A stretch of DNA of 59,197 bases from CAZMRF01 sp964568735. Its GTDB lineage: Bacteria; Acidobacteriota; Polarisedimenticolia; JACPZX01. The first letter of the stretch is position 1. Each line of letters begins with the position of its first letter. The position numbers were made by a program, and so were the translations under genes. Location: contig CAZMRF010000028.1 in the NCBI GenBank assembly GCA_964568735.1, positions 1 to 59,197 of the forward strand, in the 5' to 3' direction. The notes under the pieces are model-generated. The model was not told the DNA's origin. It did no database searches and saw only the letters and a list, made by a program, of their open reading frames with translations. Positions 16,855 through 24,900 of the stretch are shown here, piece by piece.

Positions 16855-19314
16855 ATGCGGGGCTTCATCCTCCAGCCCACCTACAGGATCGAGTCCGGCC
16901 GGCCGGTGGTGCATCTCTATGGGCGCCTCGAGGAGGGCTCCCCCTTCCTGATCCGCGACGGCTCGGCGATCCCGCACTTCTTCATCCGCGCGGCGGACGC
17001 CGAGCGCGCGAAGAGCCTCGGAGCTGCCAGTCTCCACCTGACCGAGCTGAGGAGCATGGAGGGCGAGGAGGTCTGCCGTGTGGACGTGGTGTTGCCGGGC
17101 GACACGCCGCCTCTGCGCGACAGGCTGAAGGCGGCGGGCGTGCCGGCCCTCGAGGCGGACGTCCGCTTCGCGATGCGCTTCCTGATCGATCGCGGGATCA
17201 AGGGGGCCGTCACGATCGAAGGAGAGGCTCGCGAGCGGCCGCCGCCGCTCGTCGTCTTCGAATCACCACGGCTCAGCCCGGCCGAGTGGGCTCCGAAGCT
17301 CGCCGTCCTGTCGCTCGACATCGAGACCGATCCGCGCGGCCACCGTGTCTTCTCGATCGCGCTTCATGCCTCGGGCCATTTCGAGGTGCTGTACGTGGCG
17401 CCGCCCGGAGGCGCCGCGTCGCGCGGCAGGGCTCTGCGTGAGATGCGCTCGAAGGCGCGTGATGCCGCCGCGGCCGCGGAGGGGGGCGCGCCCGCCGCGG
17501 GAGCGGCGGGGCACTCGGCCGGAGGGGGCGGGAGCGAGGAGCGCTTCGATGAGGAGTTCACCGCCACAGCGTGCAGCTCCGAGGCCGACCTGATCGATCT
17601 CTTCTGCGCGCGCGTGGCGGAGCTGGATCCCGACGTCCTGACGGGCTGGAACGTGGTGGACTTCGACCTGCGCGTCCTCGATGCGGCGGCCCGGCGTGCA
17701 GGGCGCCTCCTCCGGCTGGGGAGAACCACCGAGCCGATCCGGATACGGATCGAGGAAGGAGCCTGGCGATCGTCCCGCGCGGAGGTCGTGGGGCGCATCG
17801 TCCTGGACGGCATCGACCTGCTGCGCGGCGCCTTCGTCCGCCTCGAGGACTACCGTCTCGAGACGGCGGCCCGCACGCTGATCGGGAAGGGAAAGCTCAT
17901 CGCCTCCCACGATCGAGGCGAGGAGATCGAGAGGCTCTACCGCGAGGATCTCACGGCCTTTCTCCGCTACAACGCGAACGATGCCCGGCTCGTCACGGAG
18001 ATCCTGGAGGCGACGGGCGTCGTGGATCTCGCCGTCAGGCGCAGCCTCCTCACGGGCATGCCGCCGGATCGGGTCGGCGCGAGCATCGCCTCCTTCGACT
18101 CGCTCTACCTTCCGGAGCTGCGCCGGCGCGGCTTCGTCGCTCCCAGCGTCGGGGCCTCCGACGTGGTCGAGGCAACGGCGGGCGGCGCAGTCCTCGAGCC
18201 CGTGACGGGCCTCCACGACAATGTTCTCGTCTTCGACTTCCGGAGCCTCTACCCGAGCCTGATCCGCACCTTCAACATCGATCCTCTCGGTCTGATCCGG
18301 GAGCCTGATCGAGAAGACGGCGCGATACGCGCGCCCAACGGTGCGCTCTTCTCCAGGCAACCCGGAATCCTCCCCGCCCTCCTCGATCGGCTCTCCTCCG
18401 AGCGGGCCGCGGCCCGCGCGCGCGGGGACGCCATCGCCTCGCAGGCCATCAAGATCCTGATGAACTCCTGCTACGGAGTCCTGGCCACGCCCGCATGCCG
18501 CTTCTACTCCTCGGCGGTCGCCAACGCCATCACGCACTTCGGGCAGGCGACGCTCCACTGGGCGAAGGAGCGGGCCGAGGCGATGGGGTACGCGGTCCTC
18601 TACGGGGACACCGACTCGCTCTTCGTCGCCGCGGGGACGGGGGACGACGCGGAGGCGCGCCGGCGAGGAGAGCATCTGGCCTCCAAGCTGAATCGCGACC
18701 TGTCAGAGCACGTGCGCGAGGGCTATGGAGTGGTCAGCCGCCTGGAGCTTGAGATGCAGTGCCTCTACCGGCGCCTCTTCCTTCCCTCCGTGAGGCACGG
18801 GACGGCGGGAGCCAGGAAGCGCTACGCGGGCCTCATCGTCGAAGGGGGGAAGGAGTCGATCCACTTCACCGGGATGGAGATGGTGCGCCGGGACTGGACG
18901 GAGCTGAGCAAGCTATTCCAGCGAGGCCTCTTCGAGCGCGTCTTCCGGGGCGAGGAGCCGGGCCCCTGGATCCGCGAGTTCATCCAGGAGCTTCGAAGCG
19001 GAGCGCACGACGGCCACCTCGTCTACCGCAAGGCGCTGCGCAAGCGCATTTCGGAGTACACCGCCACGACCCCGCCCCACGTGAAGGCCGCGAAAGCTCT
19101 CGGGGCCCGGCCCGGGCAGATCATCGACTACGTGATCACCGTGAACGGGCCGGAGCCCGCGACGGCACGCACTGGCTCGTTCGACTACGGTCATTACGTC
19201 GAGAAGCAGATCCGCCCCGTCGCGGAGGCGGTCCTGACGCACCTGGGCCTGGACTTCGACGAGCTGGCCGGCACGGGCGACGGCTCCGGGCGCCAGCTCG
19301 ACCTCTTCGGGTAG
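16855..19314 (+). CDS. polB: DNA polymerase II (family B), with 3'-5' exonuclease domain
   Basis: An 819-residue family B polymerase, as in translesion or replication-restart Pol II of bacteria. The exonuclease motif I is DIETD near residue 155, motif II GWNVVDFDL near 265, and motif III YNANDARLV near 365. Polymerase motif A is DFRSLYPSL near residue 461, motif B KILMNSCYGVL near 535, and motif C YGDTDS near 582. An Ala/Gly-rich low-complexity insert (around residues 185-225) separates parts of the exonuclease domain. The start is the ATG at 16855 with GAGGAC upstream. The preceding gene is divergent; an intergenic repeat follows the stop. Confidence 0.94.
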   Translation: MRGFILQPTYRIESGRPVVHLYGRLEEGSPFLIRDGSAIPHFFIRAADAERAKSLGAASLHLTELRSMEGEEVCRVDVVLPGDTPPLRDRLKAAGVPALEADVRFAMRFLIDRGIKGAVTIEGEARERPPPLVVFESPRLSPAEWAPKLAVLSLDIETDPRGHRVFSIALHASGHFEVLYVAPPGGAASRGRALREMRSKARDAAAAAEGGAPAAGAAGHSAGGGGSEERFDEEFTATACSSEADLIDLFCARVAELDPDVLTGWNVVDFDLRVLDAAARRAGRLLRLGRTTEPIRIRIEEGAWRSSRAEVVGRIVLDGIDLLRGAFVRLEDYRLETAARTLIGKGKLIASHDRGEEIERLYREDLTAFLRYNANDARLVTEILEATGVVDLAVRRSLLTGMPPDRVGASIASFDSLYLPELRRRGFVAPSVGASDVVEATAGGAVLEPVTGLHDNVLVFDFRSLYPSLIRTFNIDPLGLIREPDREDGAIRAPNGALFSRQPGILPALLDRLSSERAAARARGDAIASQAIKILMNSCYGVLATPACRFYSSAVANAITHFGQATLHWAKERAEAMGYAVLYGDTDSLFVAAGTGDDAEARRRGEHLASKLNRDLSEHVREGYGVVSRLELEMQCLYRRLFLPSVRHGTAGARKRYAGLIVEGGKESIHFTGMEMVRRDWTELSKLFQRGLFERVFRGEEPGPWIREFIQELRSGAHDGHLVYRKALRKRISEYTATTPPHVKAAKALGARPGQIIDYVITVNGPEPATARTGSFDYGHYVEKQIRPVAEAVLTHLGLDFDELAGTGDGSGRQLDLFG

Positions 19315-19356
19315 GCGGCAAGCCGCAATTCCATGTCGGTCGGGCGTGCAGTGCTG

Positions 19357-19440
19357 GCCCTGCGCTCCGACTCCGACCGGAGACCACGGGAGGCACTCCC
19401 GTGATCGAGCCCGGCCTCCGGACGTACGCTCCGGGCGAAC
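19357..19440 (+). repeat. Dispersed intergenic repeat, copy 2
   Basis: It has the same two blocks as copy 1 (GCCCTGCGCTCC, then 60 bases on, TCCGGACGTACGCTCCGGGC). The middle contains a small hairpin (ACGGGAG / CTCCCGT). It fills the gap between polB and the methyltransferase. Confidence 0.65.
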
Positions 19441-19505
19441 GCCCCGCGCGCTCGATTGACCTTCGTTGTCGCAGCCGCTCCGGATCGCAGGCTCGCGTCA
19501 AACGG

Positions 19506-19511
19506 TATCCT
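19506..19511 (+). promoter_or_regulatory. -10 element of a probable leaderless transcript (methyltransferase)
   Basis: TATCCT ends 7 bases before the ATG at 19519, with no Shine-Dalgarno sequence between them. Confidence 0.45.
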
Positions 19512-19518
19512 GTGCGGC

Positions 19519-20367
19519 ATGGAGCCTTACCTGGAGAGCGACCCGCGCGACATGTTCGACGCCTGGCACGAGGCTCTCCGCCGTCGCTTCGAGGAGAAGC
19601 TCACCTTCACGGAGATCCGCAAGGGCGTGCAGGCGCTCGCCGATCTCTACACGAAGCGCCGGGGGCGGCTCGCGGGAGACGCCGTCTTCGAGGGAGAGGG
19701 CAAGCGGGCGGCCTTCGCCCTCTACTACGCGCCGCTGCACTTCCTCACGGCCTGGCACGTGGTGCGGGAGATCGGCTTCGACCAGATTGCGCTGCGCCGC
19801 GTCTGGGATCTGGGCTGCGGCACGGGGGCGGCCGGGGCCGCCTGGGGGGCCGCCTTTCTCGAAGCGGACGTGGAGGCGGAGGCGCCGGCCGTCGTCGGGC
19901 TGGACCGATCGGGATTCGCCGTGGAGCTGGCCGATTCCGCCTACGAGGCCTTCGGCCTCCGGGGGACCACGCGGCGCTTCGGCCTCGAGGAGTTCTCGCT
20001 CTCTTCACGTGCCTCCCGCGGAGCGAAGAGGCGCCCGGGCAAGGGGTCGCTCCCCGCGATCCACCCCGAGGACGTGATCCTACTCGGATGGACGCTGAAC
20101 GAGCTGGAAGAGGGGGTCCGCACACGGCTCCTCGGCGAGCTGGCGGCGGAAGGTGGGCGGCCCCTGCTCATCCTGGAGCCCGTGTCACGCCAGGTCGCCC
20201 CCTGGTGGAGCCGCTGCGAGGCCGCGATGGGGGAGAAGGCCTTCGCCATCCACTCCTTCGAGTGGCGCAAGCGCCTCGAGCTTCCCGAGTGGATCGCCGC
20301 CATGGACAAGGCCGCGAGCCTCGACCACAGCGAGCTGACCGCCCGGGTCCTGGGCGTCCTGGGCTGA
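19519..20367 (+). CDS. Class I SAM-dependent methyltransferase, possibly Rsm22-like
   Basis: 282 residues. The SAM-binding motif I is VWDLGCGTGAAGAAW near residue 95, followed by the acidic residue in VVGLDRSG and a motif IV-like DVILLGWTLNELEE near 190. The N-terminal half is helical (MFDAWHEALRRRFEEKLTFT) and contains AAFALYYAPLHFLTAWHVV just before motif I. That arrangement resembles Rsm22-type ribosomal methyltransferase-like proteins, but I see no cysteine cluster, so the substrate is open. It appears to be a single gene with a leaderless start. Confidence 0.75.
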   Translation: MEPYLESDPRDMFDAWHEALRRRFEEKLTFTEIRKGVQALADLYTKRRGRLAGDAVFEGEGKRAAFALYYAPLHFLTAWHVVREIGFDQIALRRVWDLGCGTGAAGAAWGAAFLEADVEAEAPAVVGLDRSGFAVELADSAYEAFGLRGTTRRFGLEEFSLSSRASRGAKRRPGKGSLPAIHPEDVILLGWTLNELEEGVRTRLLGELAAEGGRPLLILEPVSRQVAPWWSRCEAAMGEKAFAIHSFEWRKRLELPEWIAAMDKAASLDHSELTARVLGVLG

Positions 20368-20436
20368 AGGGGAGGGCTGGCGGCCCACCGTCCCTGAGCA
20401 GGCGCATTCCGCGGGGTGACAGATTCGACGGATGGC

Positions 20437-20465
20437 TTGACAGGCCGACCGCCCCCCCGAACAAT
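20437..20465 (+). promoter_or_regulatory. Candidate sigma-70 promoter for the FGE-fold gene
   Basis: A perfect TTGACA (20437-20442), a 17-base spacer and AACAAT (20460-20465). Confidence 0.45.
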
Positions 20466-20522
20466 CCGTACATCTTGAGGTTCTCCCGGCCGCACTGTCT
20501 CTCCGGCTTCCGGGCGGCCCGC

Positions 20523-21515
20523 ATGGGCGCCGCGCTGCTGATTCTCGCTTGGATCGCAATCCACGACCCGTCCACGATGGCCGCCGCTCAAGCCGCCGCT
20601 TCTTCCGCGCAGGCGAGCCCCTCGCCACAGGAGCCGACTCCGAAGCCCCAGCCGCCGCGCGCCGGGGAGCCTCCCGGAGGATCCGCCAAGCCGCCCGCCG
20701 CGCGAAGCGGCGAGGAGATGGTCCTCGTCCCCGGGGGGCCCTTCCTCATGGGAACGCCCAGGGAGGCGGCGCGCGCGCCCGAGGACGAGAAGCCCCAGCA
20801 CACAGTGACGCTGGATGCCTTCCGGATCGACCGCTTCGAGGTGACCAACGCCGACTACGCGCGCTTCCTCGAGGCGATCCGGCCGAAGCACCCCGCGACC
20901 TGCCACTCGCTCGAGGAGGCGGGGAAGGACCACACGCCCGGCTCCACGTGGTGGAACGATCCCGAATGGAATGCGCCGGAGAAGCCGGTGGTGGGAGTGG
21001 ACTGGTACGACGCCTATGCCTATTGCGCCTGGGCGGGGAAGCGCCTCCCCACCGAGGCCGAGTGGGAAAAGGCAGCCCGGGGCGAGGATGGACGCCGTTT
21101 CCCGTGGGGGAACGACCCTCCCGGGCGGGCGCGGCAGGGGAACTTCGCCGATGAGTCCGCGAAACGCGTCGATCCTGCATGGAGGATCGTGGATGGATAC
21201 GACGACGGCTTCGTTCACACGGCTCCCGTGGGCTCCTTCCCCGACGGGGCCACGCTCTACGGCGCGCAGGACATGCTCGGCAACGTCTGGGAGTGGGTGA
21301 ACGACATCTACTCGGAGTCCGAGTACACGGCGGCCGCTCGCGTCAGCCCGCGGGGCCCCATGGAGGGGCCGCAGCGCGTCCTCAGGGGAGGCTCCTGGGA
21401 CAGCACGCCGAACTTCCTCCGCGTGGCCGCCCGCTACTACAAGTTCCCGGTCTACCGGAACAGCTCATTCGGAATCCGCTGCGCCCGCGAAGCCCCGTCT
21501 GGAGCGACGCGGTAG
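20523..21515 (+). CDS. Exported FGE/SUMF1-fold protein lacking the catalytic cysteines
   Basis: About 330 residues: an N-terminal hydrophobic segment, a Pro/Ala-rich linker, then a full formylglycine-generating-enzyme-type domain. That domain runs MVLVPGGPFLMGTP, RFEVTNADYARFLEA, WYDAYAYCAWAGKRLPTEAEWE, DMLGNVWEWV, RVLRGGSWDS and SSFGIRCAR. In true FGE the GGS segment is followed by two active-site cysteines; here it reads GGSWDSTPNFLRVAARYYKF with none, so formylglycine formation is unlikely. Proteins of this type often bind ligands or act in other oxidations. The start is uncertain: a TTG at 20475 would add a basic stretch and make a better signal peptide. Confidence 0.82.
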   Translation: MGAALLILAWIAIHDPSTMAAAQAAASSAQASPSPQEPTPKPQPPRAGEPPGGSAKPPAARSGEEMVLVPGGPFLMGTPREAARAPEDEKPQHTVTLDAFRIDRFEVTNADYARFLEAIRPKHPATCHSLEEAGKDHTPGSTWWNDPEWNAPEKPVVGVDWYDAYAYCAWAGKRLPTEAEWEKAARGEDGRRFPWGNDPPGRARQGNFADESAKRVDPAWRIVDGYDDGFVHTAPVGSFPDGATLYGAQDMLGNVWEWVNDIYSESEYTAAARVSPRGPMEGPQRVLRGGSWDSTPNFLRVAARYYKFPVYRNSSFGIRCAREAPSGATR

Positions 21516-21585
21516 GTTCCCCGTGCCCGGCTCGCGATCGAGGCTCCTCGTCGCGACCCTCATCGAGACCCTGAAGGCGGGAGTC

Positions 21586-21612
21586 TTGACTTACGCTTTT
21601 ATTTCGTATAAG
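21586..21612 (+). promoter_or_regulatory. Candidate upstream promoter of nrdJ
   Basis: TTGACT, a short 15-base AT-rich spacer and TATAAG. It is the most AT-rich intergenic patch in the window. Confidence 0.35.
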
Positions 21613-21787
21613 CTCCAGCCACCCATGAATCGCTGATCTGGGCCACTTTTGGGGGGCTTCGGGGTGGCCCTGAAGGGTCAATCCTCCGATAGGCCTCGCC
21701 GGTGCGGCCCAATCGCCCGCCACGGGCCCTTCCCGGAGGGGGTCGATTGGGGCCGGAGATCGGGCGTGAAACAGCGCGTTTACCTGC

Positions 21788-21815
21788 TTGACAACCCCAG
21801 ATGTTGTGGTACAAA
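21788..21815 (+). promoter_or_regulatory. nrdJ promoter with possible NrdR-type site in the spacer
   Basis: TTGACA (21788-21793), 16-base spacer, TACAAA (21810-21815). The spacer carries CCCCAGATGTTGTGGT, whose reverse complement resembles an NrdR box (ACA-AT-T-GTG type), a placement suited to repression. The NrdR assignment is tentative because only one box is seen. Confidence 0.45.
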
Positions 21816-21953
21816 GCCGGTCCGCCTACGGGATATAGGGTGCCGTCCCCAGCGGAGCCTCCGGATTTACCCCAGAATGCCCGGAACACGCTGGAGTGGC
21901 GTGTCACGCAACGGCTTTCAGAGAATGGACCACCGCAAGCGGGAGGAGACCTG

Positions 21954-24900
21954 ATGCGGATCGAGCGACGATTCACGACGGCGGAAGGCGGGCCCTTCGG
22001 GGGGGTCCAGTTCGAGAGCCGGACCTCCCGAATCACGAACCCGGACGGCTCGATCGTCTTCGAAGCCCGGGACATGCAGGTCCCCACCGCGTGGTCGCAG
22101 GTGGCCGTCGACATCCTCGCCCAGAAGTACTGCCGGAAAGCCGGCGTTCCCAAGGCAACCCGCCGCGTGGAAGAGCCGGGAATCCCGAGCTGGCTGCGCC
22201 GGTCCGTCCCTGACGAGCAGGCCCTGGGAGGCATGCCGGGGATGCCGGGGAAGCCCGTCGCGGAGCGGACGGGCATGGAACGCGACTCGCGCCAGGTCTT
22301 CCTGCGCCTGGCCGGCTGCTGGACCTACTGGGGCTTCAGGCACGGGTACTTCAGCTCCGAGGACGATGCCCGAGCCTTCCATGACGAATTGGCCTGGATG
22401 CTCGCCACACAGATGTGCGCGCCCAACTCGCCTCAGTGGTTCAACACGGGGCTCCACTGGGCCTATGGGCTTGAAGGGCCGCCCCAGGGTCACTACTACG
22501 TCGACGCCATCATGGGCGAGGTCCGCCCCTCCGAAAACGCCTACGAGAGAAGTCAGGCCCATGCTTGCTACATCCAGTCCGTCAACGACGATCTCGTCAA
22601 TGAAGGCGGGATCATGGATTTGTGGACCCGCGAGGCGCGCCTCTTCAAGTACGGCTCCGGAACGGGCACGAACTTCTCCGCGCTGAGAGGCGAGGGGGAG
22701 CCGCTCTCGGGCGGAGGGCGATCCTCGGGGCTGATGTCCTTCCTCAAGATCGGCGACCGGGCCGCGGGATCGATCAAGTCGGGAGGCACCACGCGGCGCG
22801 CCGCCAAGATGGTCATCCTCGACGTCGATCATCCGGACATCGAGGCCTTCATCAACTGGAAGGTGGTCGAGGAGCAGAAGGTCGCGTCGCTCGTGGCCGG
22901 AAGCCGCACGTGCAGCCGCTACCTCAATGGCGTCATGCGCGCCTGCCACGAGGGCGTCGAGGCGGGGCTGAACGGCCAGCGCTTCGAGCCCCAGCACAAC
23001 GCGGCGCTGAGGCGCGCGATCCGCCAGGCCAGGGCTGCCTTCGTCCCCGACAACTACATCGTCCGGGTCGTCCAGCTCGCCCGGCAGGGCTTCACGGGGC
23101 TGGAGTTCGACGAGTACGAGACGAACTGGGACTCGGCCTCCTACATGACCGTGTCGGGTCAGAACTCCAACAACTCGGTCCGTGTGCCCAATGCCTTCAT
23201 GCACGCCGTCCTGAACGACGGCGGCTGGGAGCTGATCCACCGCACGGGCGCGAAGACGGCCCGTACCGTGAAGGCGCGGGATATCTGGGATCAGGTCTGC
23301 TACGCCGCATGGGCCTGCGCCGACCCGGGACTGCAGTTCGACACGACCATCAACGAGTGGAACACCTGCCCGAACGACGGCCGGATCAATGCAAGTAACC
23401 CATGCTCCGAATATATGTTTTTGGATGATACGGCATGCAATTTAGCATCGCTTAATCTCATGAAGTTCTACGACGCCCGGACGGGCAGGTTCGACGTGGA
23501 GGCCTACCGCCACGCCATCCGCATCTGGACGATCGTCCTCGAGATCTCGGTCCTCATGGCGCAGTTCCCCTCCAGGCGAATCGCCGAGCTTTCCTGGAAG
23601 TACCGGACGCTGGGGTTGGGCTACGCGAACCTGGGATCGCTCCTGATGGTCCAGGGGATTCCCTACGACTCGGAGGAGGGACGCGCCATCTGCGCGGCGC
23701 TGACGGCCAGCCTCACGGGCCACTCCTACGCCACCTCCGCCGAGCTCGCGGCCCGGCTCGGCCCCTTCCCCGGCTATCGCCGGAACGAAGAGGCGATGCT
23801 CCGGGTCATCCGCAACCATCGCAGGGCCGCCTGGAACGCCCCGGCGGGAGAGTACGAAGGGCTCACCGTCACCCCGACGGGGCTGAACCCCGAGCACTGC
23901 CCAGATCATTTGATGTTGGCGGCCCGGGAAGACTGGGACAGGGCGCTGGAGCTGGGAAGCTTCGGAGGCTACCGGAACGCCCAGGCCACCGTCATCGCGC
24001 CCACGGGCACGATCGGGCTCCTGATGGACTGCGATACCACGGGCATCGAGCCCGACTACGCGCTCGTGAAGTTCAAGAAGCTCGCCGGCGGAGGCTACTT
24101 CCGGATCATCAACGCCTCCGTGCCGCAGGCCCTGCGCCGGCTGGGCTACAGCGAGAGCCAGATCGAGCAGATCGTCACCTGGTGCCGCGGGACGGGAACC
24201 CTCGCTGGCGCGCCCCACGTGAATCGGGAGAGCCTCATCGAGAGGGGCCTCACACCCGAGAGCCTCGACCGCATCGAGAAGCAGCTCGCTTCTTCCTTCG
24301 AGATCGGGTTCGCCTTCAACCGGTACACGCTGGGAGACCAGCTCTTCGAGGAGATCGAGCAACGGGGAGGAGGCCCGGCGCCGGCCAGCGGCAGTGAGAT
24401 CTGGTCGGGAGGAATCCTCGAGGCACTCGGATTCACCCGTGAGCAGATCCAGGAGGCCAACGATCACGTCTGCGGCCGGATGACGATCGAAGGGGCACCC
24501 CATATCAAGGAAGACGACCTGGCCGTCTTCGATTGCGCCAACCGCTGCGGGCGGTACGGGAAGCGGTACATCCATCACGGCGCCCATCTCAAGATGATGT
24601 CCGCCGCGCAGCCCTTCATCTCGGGCGCCATCAGCAAGACGATCAACATGCCCAACAGCGCCACCCTCGACGAGATCCGCGATGCCTACATGCAGGCATG
24701 GCGGCTCATGCTCAAGGCCGTGGCCCTCTACCGCGACGGGAGCAAGCTGAGCCAGCCGCTCAGCACGGGAGTGGCGGACATCCTGGAGGAGATGAACGCC
24801 GAGATGGACGCCGCGGGCGCCGACGTTCCCGAGGCGGGGATCGAAAAGGATGAAGCGGTCGTCCCCGACGCCATCCTGGTGGCCGGGGGTGCGAGGACCG

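Larger units (their letters stand above)
21516..21953. other. Long intergenic leader before nrdJ with two promoters and hairpins
   Basis: 438 bases without a credible gene. It contains a possible promoter at 21586, a 7-bp stem (21640-21646 / 21664-21670), a roughly 10-bp stem GGCCCAATCG / CGATTGGGGCC (21706-21715 / 21744-21754), and a second, better promoter at 21788. I could not find a cobalamin-riboswitch B12 box. Confidence 0.6.

Noticed and set aside
21516..21953. Cobalamin riboswitch before nrdJ
   Set aside because: Neither the B12 box nor the conserved GCCACTG core pattern could be found.
23388..23410. Intein inside nrdJ at the NPC/SE site
   Set aside because: The protein reads straight through the site without insertion; only the codon anomaly remains.
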